From contig BRON01000010.1 in assembly GCA_024345305.1 (NCBI GenBank), positions 868,001 to 932,000 on the forward strand: a DNA stretch of 64,000 nt, written 5' to 3'. This DNA comes from Mrakia gelida. Its lineage: Eukaryota > Basidiomycota > Tremellomycetes > Cystofilobasidiales > Mrakiaceae. Below are positions 24,833 to 37,000 of this stretch, in pieces; the stretch's first letter is position 1, and the number at the start of each line of letters is the position of its first letter. The notes beneath the pieces are model-generated. The model was not told the DNA's origin, searched no databases, and saw only the letters and a program-made list of their open reading frames with translations. The translations under genes and the position numbers were made by a program.

Positions 24833-26806
24833 TCAACCCTGGAACCCCTTCCCTCCGTGCATCCTCTTCCCACCCTTAACTCTCTCCAGCACTCCTCCAT
24901 CCTCAGCTCCCGATCCAAGGTACTCCGGGAGGACCTCCTCGGCGGGAGTGAGAACTTCGTCCTCGGTCTTGCGTTTGGGAGGAGGAGCGGAGGAGGGCAC
25001 GGCGGGAGGAGGGAACGCAGCGAGCACTTTGGCGAACAAAACATGAGTGTTGGGAGGGAGAGGATCGGCGACGATATTGTTGGAGCGGAGTTGGTTGACC
25101 TGCGAGGGAGAGGAGAGGGGGAGGGGGGAAGAGAGAAGACAGGAGACGCGTCAACTCAAGTTGAGGACGAGCAAGACCGAAGCTCAACGACGCGAGGAGA
25201 CGCAGGGGTATAACTATTGACTGACCTGAGATCGAGTGACCGTGAAGAGGTTCTCGGGAAGTCTCTCCAGAACGAGTCCCTGGAGAAGTCCAACCTCGAA
25301 CGGCAGCGACAGGATCGGTCGCGACTTCTCGGCGTACTTCAGAGTGAGCTGCATAAGCTCCCTGTAGGTGTAGACTGGTGGATGCGCGAAGTAGGAGACT
25401 CGAGTCAGATCGAAAGATCGAAAGCCCGCGCCATCTTGTCGACAAGCGACGAGGAAGAAGGAAGACAGAATAAGAACATGCGAACGTACCTTTGGGACCG
25501 CCGGCCTCAACGATCTTCCCATCGACCATAGCAGCGACGTCTGGATCCGAGGAGGCTCGAGAGATGACCTCGATGGCCTTGGCGAGATCTCCAGCGTAGA
25601 CCTGGGTGAGAGGAGAGGAGGGGTCAGTCGACGCGAACGAAGAAACGCGAAGGAGAAAGGAACGAACAGGCTGGAAGAGCGAGGTTCCTCCTCCGAAGAC
25701 AGGCAGGAAGGGTAGGTATTTGGTGAGGTTGGCAAACCTCTGGAGAACGGGGGGAGTCGAGAACGAAGTCAGCACAGAGACATGTTGGACTCGAAGACGC
25801 GAACGAAGACGAACTGTAAAGAATCCATCGCCAGGACCGAACACAAGCGAGGGTCGGATGATCGTTGCCTTGGGACTCGATTCCAGCACGGCCTGCTCTC
25901 CCAAACCCTTCGTTCGCCAGCTGTCGGACAAGAAAGACAAGACGCGTCAGTGCTCGAGGGGGAGGGATCGGAGAGACGAGGAGGATGGACGAACTAGTCG
26001 ATGGTCGAGTTGGGGTCGGCTCCGATGGCTGAGATGTGAATGAGTTTGGCTCCAGCTTTCTCGCTCGCTTTGGCGACCTGTGAGAAGGAAGAGAAGAGGA
26101 GTGAGCCGCTGAGGCGAGGGAGCAAGGGAGGACGAGAGGGAGGGCGAACGTTTTGAGCTCCTTTCCATTGGACGGAATCGAAGAGGGCAGGAGATCCATG
26201 CATGATTCTAGTGGGCGAGAGAGGGAGATAAGACGTCGAGTCAGTGCGGTGTTGTAGGGTCGTTCAGTGATGAGGGAACGCTAGAGAAGAGGTCCATCGC
26301 ACTTGAGTCAAGCTCAACATCCTCATCCTTCCCTCCGCCCCATCTCTCAACCGTCTTCCCATCCGATCGGCAGCAGCCCAAAGCTCCTTAGCAGGACCAG
26401 TGGGGGAAAAAGTGCGCTTGTGTCTATCAGGAACTCACCCAACGAGATTGACGACGGTCGAAGCTCCCTTGAGCAGCTCATCGAGTCCTTCAGGCTTCGA
26501 GACATCGACGTTCGCTTTTGCTGGGAGGATCTGGTTGCCCAAGTGCGAGAGTTTCGAGTGAAGCTTTTCCGGGTTTCGAGAAGCTAGGAGAACGGTGTTG
26601 CGCGAGGAGGAAGCGACGAGTGTTTTGCTGATGTAAGAGGCTGAAGGAGCGAACGACAAGAAGGGGTCAGAAGGAGGAGGAGGGCCGGAGGGAGGAAGGA
26701 TGTTGAGCTCGAGCTTCGACTTACCTAGGAAGCCAGCTCCGATGATGACGGTCTTGTTCTTCGCAGGGAGCGAAGATAGAGGAGAAGATGATGGCAAAGA
26801 GGACAT
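24833..26806 (-). CDS. NDUFA9-type complex I 39/40-kDa subunit (atypical SDR)
   Basis: NAD(P)-binding Rossmann protein of the NDUFA9 branch, expected as an accessory complex I subunit in mitochondria. Start MSSLPSSSPLSSLPAKNKTV at 26804-26806, stop TGA at 24833-24835. The dinucleotide motif IGAGFLGSYIS spans the first junction. Further motifs in order: ASTVVNLVG, HISAIGADPNST, KATIIRPSLVFGPGDGFFTR, FGGGTSLFQPVYAGDLAKAI, GGPKVYTYRELMQLTLKY and ENLFTVTRSQV. This order is typical of NDUFA9-like proteins, including alphaproteobacterial relatives. There are about eight exons and roughly 380 residues. A Pro-rich tail ends in GGKGFQG. The N-terminus is weak as a targeting presequence. The reading frame stays open upstream of the ATG into family X copy 3. 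It could alternatively be a related atypical SDR. Confidence 0.82.
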
Positions 26807-27180
26807 CGCTGAAAGAGGAGGGTGGAGAGAAGGTGATGGGTTGAGGACGAACTCGAGCGAGTCGGAGGCAACGAATCGAAGTCGAGTCGAGATTGATGAT
26901 TTTGTTGCTCGACTTGACCGGTTGACCCATGGATCATCAGAAAAGGGCAGCGATTTCGGTGGAAGTTCGAAAAGCGGAACTTTTCTCCACTGATTCGAAA
27001 TCCAGATGGAAGAGAGCGAGCGGTCGTCGTTTGGCCTTCGAAGCGACGCGTCGCCACCCTCGTCCAAATGACCTGAGACCGAAGTCTTGGTCCTTCTGTG
27101 CCACCAAAGAGGCGAGAGGCATTGTATTAGAGAGAAGAGCAGAGGAAACGCAAGAGAAAGAGAGCGACAAAGATGGCCAT

Positions 27181-28007
27181 CAAATTGCGCTCGAGCTCGA
27201 CGACTTCCCCTCCCCCACGCCTCCTTCTTTCCCCCTGCTTTGATACTGCTGCTCGAAGGTCTTTCCGACTGCTCGGGTATCGAGACCACAGTTTCGTTGA
27301 GAGGTTCCTTGCTCAATCGGAGCTCGGATCTGTCGACGAGTGAGAAAGTTCAAGGTCAGCCGTCGTCTCGCCCGTTTCGTCTTCGTCGTCCTCTCTGCTG
27401 CTGTCGAATTTCGGAGACGACGACGTACTTGTGAACCTCAAACCACTCTGTGACTTTGAGGTGAAACGAAAAAAGAGCTCGGCGAGGTCAGCTCTCGAAA
27501 CGAACCGGGACGGGACGGGAGACGAACGAAGCGACGAGGCTCACAGTGGGTGATATCCTCCTCCGGGCTGTCCTGAATCTCAACTGAACCGGTGATCACA
27601 AAGAGGGGCACGTCCACCGACTTTCCTTCCTCCCATTCTTCCAGGCTCTCCACAACAACGAGGGCAAACAGGATTGCTTGAGCGAACCTCCAAAGCAGCT
27701 CCCGTTCCCATTCGTTCAGCTTTCCCCTCCTCTCAATCAACACCACGTGCCCACCCTCCTCGAGATACTGCACTAGGCCGAGGTGGATCATAGGGACGTG
27801 TTTTTGTTGGAAGTTGAAGAGGGTGTGCTGGGTGACTCCGAGGGCTTCGAAGACGGAGTCGAAGAGAGGTTGATGGGCGAGGAGGTAGTTTGGGAGCTCG
27901 GAGGGATCGAATTTTTCAGGTATGTCGAGGCGGATGAGTTGGTCGTCGACGTCTCTAGCCCAGAGGAAGGCGGAGCGAGGACGGATGGTGAATAAATCGG
28001 AGGACAT
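27181..28007 (-). CDS. Unknown family X, copy 3, altered C-terminus
   Basis: Third paralogue, on the opposite strand. Exon 1 is 27545-28007 (start MSSDLFTIRP at 28005-28007), exon 2 is 27429-27453 (25 nt, TEWFEVHK), and exon 3 begins at 27329. Donor GTACGT and the GGCTGACC branch agree with the paralogues. Conserved words: FDPSELPNYLLAHQPLFDSV, FNFQQKHVPMIHLG, LEEGGHVVLIERR, RFAQAILFALVVVESLEEW. In exon 3 the segment after SSSIKAG is one base shorter than in copy 2 (35 versus 36 bases to the next GGGAAG), so the expected stop near 27181 is out of frame. The frame instead runs on for more than 170 codons into the NDUFA9-type gene. I give the homologous end; the real 3' end is uncertain. A start at 28079 is possible but lacks similarity to the others. 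Confidence 0.6.
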
Positions 28008-28010
28008 GAT

Positions 28011-28092
28011 GGAAGTTGGAGGACGAAGGGAGAGAGTTCGCTCGGAAGGACGATCATCGTTCGATCGGACTCGAATCATTTCTCCAGCACAG
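28011..28092 (-). promoter_or_regulatory. Conserved upstream block, family copy 3
   Basis: Read on the minus strand, this has GAGAAATGATTCGAGTCCG, ATCGAACGATGATCGTCC, GAGCGAACTCTCTCC and CAACTTCC in the same order as the other two copies. It ends three bases before the copy 3 ATG. That it lies outside the coding part suggests whole-gene duplication with the promoter. Confidence 0.68.
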
Positions 28093-28495
28093 CCGAAGAA
28101 GTTTTTTCTTCCTTAGAGCCTGAGGAAAGCTTCAAGACTTCAATCACGGAGTAAACAGAAGTTCAACCGCGCGGTTCTCTTTGTCGCACGGATTTGAACG
28201 ACGACTTGAGTCGAGCGGGTGCGACGCGTCGGTCTCGAGAGCCTGTCGAACTGAACCTGGTCTCGATAGACTGCGTTATCTACATCATGCATTGCGATAC
28301 ACTCCAAGACGACATGAGAGTCCAAGAGAGGGAGGTGATACGAGTTGATGTCTACCTGTGAGGGGAATCAAAGACGCGAGAGCAAGAGGGGTAAAGCGAA
28401 ACAAGGCTACGTAGAGGGGCTAGAAGAGTCCAGATCGTCGAGAAGAGGCAGAATCAAGGTACAGTAAAGTATACCAGAAGGATAAGAGCGAGTCC
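28093..28495. other. Intergenic, between copy 3 and the glycoprotein gene
   Basis: This is the upstream region of family copy 3 and the 3' flank of the glycoprotein gene, both on the minus strand. It contains a GACGCGTC palindrome near 28222 but no coding sequence or RNA gene that I can support. Confidence 0.5.
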
Positions 28496-30664
28496 TCAGA
28501 GTATCAGGCCTCCAAGAGCGAGACAGACGAAACCCAACGCGACGGCACGTCCAGGGATCCGAACTTGCGCCTCAGCTCCACTCGTTCCTGACGGAGAGGA
28601 AGAAGCGGAGGCAGCTGCCGTCCTCAAGGTACTCGATGATGATACGGCGAGCCTGGACGTAGGTGCAAGAGCAGAGGTTAGAGAGCCGGACAAGGCTGAG
28701 GAAACGAGAGCGCGTCGAGGGGATGTCAAGATCGAGAAAGGAAGCGGGAGGAGACCAGGAGGGTTGAGCACTCACCAGTAGCAGAGGAGGAAACGGAGGT
28801 AGATGGAGCAACTCCGATCGTGGTGAAAGGAGTGCATTGGGAAGTTGCTCCAGCGGGATGAGCGGCGGCTGGTGGAGACGCGTCGAGAATGAAACAAAAA
28901 CGAACGAAAGGTCAGCTCGAGCGCGAAGATGAGGACACGAGCGGGTTGGAAGACACTCACGAGTAACAGGCTCTCCCTGGAAGAACGTCGAGCCACCGTA
29001 GACGCCTGGAAGTTCAGCAGCGTCTCCAGCGCAGTTGCTGAGTGAAAGAAGAACGCGTCAGGTCAGGTCTCATGCTCGCTTTTCTCGACAGAAGGGAGAC
29101 ACTGACTCGAATGTTCCGGCGGAGTAGTCTCCGGGCTGATTCCAGTTGCATCCGAGTACATCGTAAACCTGAAGGGGAAAGCGAGCGGGACAGACGCGTC
29201 AAGAGGTCAGCTCGTTGCTGTTTCTCCACCCTCCCTCTCTGTGTTACTCACGTGCTGGCAGTATCCTGCAGCAGCTGGCCCCGTACAAGCTCGGAAACAG
29301 AACTGGTTTGCGCTCATGAAGTTGTCCCATTCGGTCTGAAGAGGGGGAGAGTGAACGAGACGGCGGTCAGCGAGCGAGAGCGAGGGAGAACGACGGCGAG
29401 ACTCACCACCTGCTGGACGCCGTTTCCGAAGGCTGGAAGAGAAGAAGAGATGCGGAAGAGTCAGAAGAGGCGTCTGGAGAGGCTGAGGGGGACTCGAAGC
29501 TCACCAGAACTGAAGACGAGACCACCGATGGGGTTTCCGTTTCCGTCAGCACCTGGGAGCGAAACGAAGATCGTTCTGTCAGTCATGATCTCGCGAATGC
29601 GTCTGAGAGAGATGCAGGCTTACCGTGAGGGTCTGTGACGCGTGAAAACAAGCAAGAACGTGAGTTCGAAGTTCCGGAAGGCCGTTTCGACGTGTTGCAA
29701 ACTGAGGGACCAACCGAGTTCCCCCCCCTCATCGCCAGCAGGGATGTTAAGCTTCGTCAGATCCCCGACTCCAGTAACCTGAACGTCTACTCGAACCAAA
29801 GCAAAGGCCGATGTCAGTTTCGAAGGCTTCTGCGACGATCAGAGTCGCGAACGTCGACGCGAGCGAGCGAAGAAAAAGAAAAAGACGAACAGTTGGGCGT
29901 CTTGACGAAATGAGCTCCGGTGATCGTTCCAGCAGGCATGACACGAGTTCCATAGCCGCTCTTGAGACACCATCTAATCCGATCGAAGCGAAAAAGACGA
30001 GTGAGCGTGAGGGGCGGGGAAACGAAGTCGCGTCGCGGAGAATCAACACGACTCACGAGACTTCGATCCTCTCGGTGTTCATGATGGCTGAGTTTCCGTA
30101 GTCAGATGTAAGGGAGGGAGGAGCCCAGAGGCAAAAGTCGTCGACTCCGTTGATGTAAGCGTTCTGGAAAAGAGGCGAGGCTGAGGTTCAGTTCGTCGAA
30201 CGCAAAACGCCTCCTCGCCTCAGTCGGCTCCCCCTCTCGCGGTTCCGTTTCTCCTCTCTTTCGTCGTACCTGGCACATGCTGTCCTGAGAAGACTGAGTC
30301 CCGCACTTGTTGGTTCCAGTCTGAGCGAAAGAACAGCAGAAAAAAGTTCAGCGTCGTCGAAGGGAAGAGCGTCAACGAGGGGAAAAACGCGACTCACCTG
30401 GCCAGCTTCCGTTTTGTCGGGAGCGGCTGAAGAACGTCGAGGCGAGATATCAGCTTCTCTCGCTTAACGTGAGGTGGAGAGGTATGCAGGGACTCACTTT
30501 CGGGAGTGCTGGAAGGAAAAGAGGAGGAGCGAGAAGGAAGGATGAGCTTCGAACTGAAAGGAAGATCACGGGAGAGAGAGGAGAAGGGGGTCGACAAACT
30601 ACTGAGCTCGAACGCTTCCGAGGACGAGGAGGGAGAGGAGAGCGATGGGCGAGGGAGAAAGCAT
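28496..30664 (-). CDS. Macrophage-activating-glycoprotein family, GPI-type, paralogue A
   Basis: Secreted Cys-rich protein of the basidiomycete family annotated as macrophage (macrofage) activating glycoprotein. The N-terminal signal peptide MLSPSPIALLSLLVLGSVRA starts at 30662-30664. More than ten short exons encode in order APDKTEAGQTGTNKCGTQSS, NAYINGVDDFCLWAPPS, WCLKSGYGTRVMPAG, VQVTGVGDLTKLNIPAGDEG, HGADGNGNPIGGLVFSS, EWDNFMSANQFCFRACTG, YCQHV and GCNWNQPGDYSAG. A Ser/Thr/Ala-rich linker and a hydrophobic end (AVALGFVCLALGGLIL) follow, fitting a GPI-anchor signal. The biochemical role is unknown; it is probably cell-wall or surface exposed. It is closely related to the gene at 58829-61214, sharing intron positions and even intron sequence. 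Exon limits near both termini are approximate. Confidence 0.8.
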
Positions 30665-31093
30665 GATTAGTTGATAGAAAGGAACGCTGAGAGAGGAAGA
30701 GTGGGCGAGAAGGTAGGGAGGGAAGGTGACCGTTGGAGGAAGGAAGTTGGACCTGGTGGTCACCGAGCTCAAGATCCAAATTTAGGGCGGTAGGACCTTG
30801 CTGTTCCGACGGGAGAAGAAGAGAAGACATGCGTAGATCACGGAGAAGAGCGTAAAACAGGCGTGAGTAGATCGACAAATGGGAGAGCGTTAGGAACAGG
30901 GGAAAACATGAGCGTGAGACGAGAGGTGCGGACGCGGCGAGGAACGAAGAAGGCGAAGAAACGAGGAACGAGGGAGAAAACGGACGATGTGAAGGGGATA
31001 ATGAGACGGAGAAGGTATATAACTCGGATAAACAACGAGAGGAGAGAAGAATGAGGCGAAAAAAGAGAGGAACGGAAAGACATCGCGTCGAGA
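30665..31093. promoter_or_regulatory. Upstream region of glycoprotein paralogue A
   Basis: About 430 bases between the paralogue A start and the stop of the RRM/WD40 gene, both minus strand. It should contain the paralogue A promoter. It is relatively A/G-rich on the plus strand, with a TATATAA-like stretch at about 31016-31022. No other feature is seen. Confidence 0.45.
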
Positions 31094-34000
31094 TCACGAT
31101 CTCTCGTACTCCCTCGCGCTGAACCCCCACTTCGTGAGATCCAAGAGTCGCGAGTCACCGTCGAAGTAGACCTGCTTGATCTCGTCTCCATCCGGGTGGA
31201 GCTTGATCTGAAGTAAGAGCGAAACGAAACGAGTCAGGCATGAGAAGGGTTCTTGTTTCGAGACGAGAGACGCGAACGTACGCGCTGAGTAGGCTTGGAG
31301 GTGTTTCGGATGTCCCAGACCTGTGGAGACAAAGAAAAGAGTCAGATCGTTCGTCACTAGCCCGGATGGAAGAGAGGAGATAAGCGTGCTCACCCTGAGG
31401 ATCCCTTTCCTGTCACCGCTCGCGAAGTAGTTCCCTCGAAGCGAGCCTTTCTGGAACTTGGTCGTTCCTGCAGCCGTTCCTTCAGCAGTGCTCTCCTCGA
31501 CTCCGAAATCGACGAGGCGGATCTTCTGTCGAGTGTCGAAGAGCTTGAACTTTTTGCTGGCTCGGACCTGGACGCGAGAAAAGAAGAGGAAGACAGAAGA
31601 ACGCGTCGTTTGTCAGTGAGCTGAGCTCGTCGAGTGAAAGCCTCAGAGAGAGGCGAAGGAGCTAAGGAGAGGTGACACACCTCGAGTAGAAGTAGACTAG
31701 GATCCGAGGAGGAGAGATGGAGATGACAGACGGGGACGTCGAACTTGGGAACGGGGACTTGAAGGGCGACTCGTTCTCCTCGCATATCGTAGGCGACGAC
31801 TGCAAAATGACGAAGCCAAAGCGAGTCAGTTTCTCTACTCACACGAGCTGATAAGCGGAAGCGAACGTACCCGTCGAACCTCCACCGGAGTAGAGAAGAC
31901 CTCGCGACTCGCAGAAGACCAATCCGTCGACTCGACTCTTGTGAGAGTTGTGAAGCTGCTGCTTCCAAACCGTTTCGTTCTCGAGGATCTTCCAGAAAGT
32001 GACTCCATGATCAATTCCTCCCGAAGCGAAGAGGGTGATGTTGGGAGCGTTGGGTTGGAGGGAGGAAGGCAGACCGCAAAGCGACGAAACTCCCGTCTCA
32101 CCGTTGTGGCCGAGGGCATCGAGCAGTCCGTGTCGAGGCTGGGCGAACGTAGGGAAGAAGAAAATCAGAGGGAGATCTTCGAGAGCGAGCAGAGAATTGG
32201 AAGAAGAGACACTCACGACGGCTCCAGGACTCGTATCTCGAAGGTCCACCCAACCGATCTGAACAGCTGGATCTGTCGCGACGGCCTTGGCCTTCTGCCT
32301 CGAGAATCCTACAACGAGTCGGTGACCAGCCACGACGGCGTCCTCCAGTCCAACTCCAACCCTCTGATCGATCTTGAAGTCGACGTGTCGAGCGGCGGTT
32401 CTGCGAGCGACGCAAAGTCAGCGAAGGAAGCGCTCGCTCGAATTCGATTCTCAACGAGACTCACTGAACTCGGTCTCGGCTCCAAAGAGAGATGATGCCT
32501 GTTCGTCAAGAAGGAGAGAGGAGGGACGATCAGCGACCGAGTTCTCGTTCGATCGAAGCGAGAGAGAGAGAGGGAGAGGGAAGTCGAACTCACCCTTCAT
32601 CGAAGCATGAGCTATCAACGACTCCGTCGGCACGATCCACCTCGACCTATCCCCAACCATCTCCGTGAATCTCACAGTCGTCTTCGACTTGAACTCTATC
32701 GCTCCTGCTTCCGACAACGAGGAAGGTCGTTGAGATTTCTTCCTCGCCGACGTGTCGTCCAACTCGTCCTCCTCGTCGTCGTCGTCCTCCTCATCATCGT
32801 CGTCTCCACGTCGAGTCCCAACCTTCCTCTTCTTCTCTCCCGAAAAAGAACCAACTCTCGACGGTCCAGCGACGGCGTTGCTGCTGCTCGAAGACGATCC
32901 GACTCCTCTCATCCAATCCTCGTCCGAGCGGATCCTCATCTCGACGTTCTTGTTCGTAGGCGAGCGTGCCGGAGGAGGGGTAGGGAGTTGGGAGGATCGA
33001 GAGGGAGGGGAAGAAGGGTGGCGTTTGAGGACGGGTCGGTACGCTCCTGCGACCACAAGCTGAACTTTGACGACGTTGGTTTTGGACGAGTAGTCGTAGC
33101 CGTTGAGGAGTCGAACGATGTTCCGGGCGTCTTGATCGCTGCCGAGTCGAACGACGACGAAGGAGCCTTGGTGGGCGACGTCGAGGCTGAGATGGGAGGG
33201 AAAGAACGAAGGGGAGAGGGGAGGTCAGCTCGAGTTCGAAGGACGCGCTCGAACAACTACGAAGGAAGATCTAGAGCTCGACTAACATATGGATCGCCGC
33301 GGGCGAAAGGAATCGTCTCGTCTGAACCCCAAAAAGAAAAAGCAAGGGTGTCAGCACGGAAAAAAAACGAAGGAATCGTTCCGAAAAGGAAAACGAGGCA
33401 CAACGACTCACGTCCAGTTCCGTCGCATCCACAGGCATCCCAGTAATGATCACCTCCGTCGGCACATCCCTAACCATCTGCATCTCCTCCTTCTCCCTAT
33501 TGACTCTCGCGATCTCGTTCTCAGCCGCTTCCTTCTCAGCCCGAAGCTTCTCGATCTCCTTCCTCATCGACGCGATCTCCAACGAAGGCTCTCGATCCCC
33601 TTCTCGAGACGCGGCGGCGAGGGGTACCGAACTGGTGCTCTTCCTTGAGACGATCTTGGGTGAAGGTCGAACGTCTGCCCACGAGGAGGAGGAAGAGGAT
33701 GGGTCCTGCTGAGGAGGAAGCGACTTCTTCGTTGAGCTTGAGGAGGAGGACGAGGAGGAGAGGGTTCGAGCGAGGGAGGGAGCTGTTGATCTGGATTGAG
33801 GCGGTGGTGGTGGAGGAGGAGCGATTGGTCGAGAGGAAGAGGAGGAAGGGACTGCTGCTGGACTTGGTCGAGAGGATGGAGCGGGAACGGTCGATTTGGT
33901 CGGCTTCGGCGTGGCTGACGATCCTGCGACTGGTTTCGCGACCGAGGTCGGTTGTTGAGGCTTGACGACGATGGTTCGAGGAGGAGAGGGAGGTCGACGA

Positions 34001-37000
34001 GTTGCTGTGGTAGGTTCCGGGAGAGGAGGTTCGGCTCGACGAGCTTGAGACGTCGTCGAAGTCGGGACGACTGGCCGAACTGGTCTCCTCGGAGGAGATC
34101 TCGACCTCGACCTCTCCAGATCCCTGCTTCGCTCGGGCTGCTTTCCCTTCGCCTTCTCCGAGAGACTCGGCTGCTGGGGTCGTTGCTGTTGCTGTTGCTG
34201 TTGCTGGGTCGACGAGGAGGAGGAAGACGCGACGGGACGAGTCGGAACGGGAGGGTTGGCTGGAGTCGTTGGAGAGGGAGAGACGCGAGGTGTGGTGACC
34301 GGTGTGACTCTCTGGTAGGAGCGAAAGGGGAGGTGTTCGATCAGTCCTGTGAGACGAAGAAAGAGACCGAGCAGCGACTCACCTTTCGAGGATCCGTCGG
34401 AAGGGAGAAGGCTTCCTGAGCAGATCGAACCGAGCCTTCGCTAGGCTGCTGGAGCGCCGAGAGTCCTCGAATGGGGACTTGAGGTCTCTTTGGAGCTGGA
34501 GGAGGTTGAGGAACGAGGACAGGAGGCTTGGGTTGAGGAAGGGAAGGCTGGCGTTGAGGAGGAGGTCGAACGGGAGGGACGACGGCTGGTGCTGGTGCTG
34601 GTCGAGGTTGTTGCTGAGGAACGGCGACTGGTGGTACTTGAGGTGGTTCCTGTATCGAGCGGAGACGAAGGATGAGGAAAGACAGGGACGAGTCAGTGAC
34701 ACGAGTGACGATAGAACGTCGAAGTCGAGCTCGACGCGACTACTCTCGAACGAAGTCCCGAAACACTCACCTGACCCATCCCTCCCTCCACCAATCCACT
34801 CATCAACCCTCCTGCTCCCGTCCCACTCCCACTCCCACTAGCAACTCCCCTCTCCCTCTCCCTCTCCCTCCCTCCCCTCTCCCTCTCAGCCCTCCCACTC
34901 TCCTCCACCCCTTCCCTCACCACCAACGGCACCCCCTCCTTCCTCCTCTTCCACAAAACCTCCACCCCCCGCCCATCACTAAACTCCCTCACCTTCCCAA
35001 CCTCCCACCCACTTCTCCTCACATCCTCAGCAGCCTTGTCCCTAAACCTCATCTTCTCCTCCTTCCCCAACATCACCATCCCTCCTCCCTCCCTTCTCTC
35101 CCCCCCTTCAGCCCTCCCTCCCTCGGCTCGCTCGCTTCGCTCGGTCCCCTCACTTCGTTCGCCAGGATACCAACAACTCCACACCCCCTCCTCCAAAACC
35201 AAACACCAATCCAAAGCCAATCCATCATCCCTCCACCTTCGAATCCCTTCAACCTTCTTGCACTCGTTCTCCAACTCCCGGACTTTATCGCTCTCGAAAA
35301 GCTTTCGAGCGATCGCCTGAGTTGTCTTGGCTTCGTCCTTCTCCCGTCCTGCTCGTTCTCGCTCCTGTTCGTTCCCCGAGAGGATGGAGGGTTTGGGGAC
35401 GAGTTTGGCGTTGGCGACAGCGAAGCATGCAGAAGGGATGAGGGAGGAAGGGTAGCCTGCTACGCCTCTGGTGGGACGTTTGAGGGGTGGGGGTGGGGCG
35501 GGTGGGAAGGTTGAGGGGAGGGGGAGGGTGGGTTTGATGTCGAGGGAGGGCGAGAGAGGGAGGGTGGGTTTGATGTCTTCTTCTTCTTCTTCTTCCAGTT
35601 CGTCGATTTCATCGAGTTCCGCGGGAGGGAGTTCAGGAGAACGAGGTTCGAGTTTTGGGTAAGCGGTTGGGGGTTGGGGTTGGGGTTGGGGTTGGGTTGA
35701 GGTGGATGTGGGTTGAGGCTGTTCGAATCCCCAAACCAAGAACCAGAAACAAAAACGCGAAACAAAAACGCGTCAGAAACCCAACGACGCGCTTTCGACC
35801 CGTTCCTCCCCTTTCCTCCCTCCCTCCCCAAACGCGGAAGATCGAAACTCACCTCCTCCATCCGCTGATCCTGATCCTCCTCCCCACGTTCACGTTCCCG
35901 CTCCCTCTCCCGTTCCCTCTGCATAGCAGCTGAAATGGGCGACAAGGATCTCTCCCTCGGCAGCGGCGCGTCGACTTCCATCGCTCCTTCCGCCGTCTCC
36001 TCCCCAGCTCCAGCTCCTCCTACCACCTCCGCCTCCACCTCCATCGCCCAAACTCCAGCACCAGCAGCCTCTGGTTCCGTCTGATCGTCCGCTCCTGCGA
36101 CCTCAACTTGCTCTCCAACCCTCACCGACACCGAAGGACTCGTTTCCTCCTCCCCCTCCAAATCCATATCCTCCTCTCCCCCCTCCTCCCCCGGTGCCAG
36201 GCGCTCCAACTCCTTCCCCACAGGAGACCATTTCGATGGCTCCGGCGGTGCGTCGGGTTGGGGTTGGGGTTGGGGTTGAGGTTCGTTGATGGGAGAGGGT
36301 GATTCGACGACTCTCGGGGCTGGAGCTGGAAGGGGAGGTGCTGGTTGTTGTTGGATCGGAAGAGGAGGTGGAGGAGGGGGAGGAGGTTGAGGGTCGCTCG
36401 GGTTGGAGTTTGATGGACCTGAGTCTGGTGGTGGAGGAGGCGAGTACGAGCTCGTCAATCCATACGCGTTCGCGTTGAAGTTGGGAGCGGGTTGAGGGGA
36501 GAAGTACGACGAGTTGGAGTTGGGTTCGGTCTGAGCTGGTGATGGGATGTGGGTGTGGGAGTTTCCAGCGAAGTTGAATCGGAAGGGTGATGCTGGTCGG
36601 GCTGGGGAGGTGGGGTTGGAGAGGGAGGAGGAGGGGAAGAAGGACGCGAGGGTTGAGTTGGAGGTGGGGGGGGTCGGTGGTGGTGCTGGGATCGTTGAGG
36701 GAGGAGGTTTCGAGTAAGAATGAGACCTCGGTGCCGATGGTGGTGGTCGAGCCGGAGGAGGATCTCGACGCGGAGGAGGGGAGTAGGGTCGATACGAGCT
36801 CGAGCTGGCGTTCGTTGAACTTCCACTGACGACTCGACGTCCCTGTCCCTCCCCCCTCCCACGTTCTCTCTCCCTCTCCCTATACAGCTCCCTCTCCCCA
36901 TCTCTCTCCCCATACGAATCCCGTCCTCTCGTTCCAGCGCTCCAAGCAGGCCTCGGGGGAAGACTATCTCTCGGATCCCTCCCTCCTCCCCTTCCCCCTC

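Noticed and set aside
26435..27316. Stand-alone 293-codon ORF
   Set aside because: It is a chance join of family X exon 3, intergenic DNA and the first exon plus intron of the NDUFA9-type gene; only its two ends are conserved.
35666..36278. Telomere-like TTGGGG repeats
   Set aside because: Both runs are short, internal and in frame as Pro-Gln repeats within a long coding exon, so they are coding low complexity.
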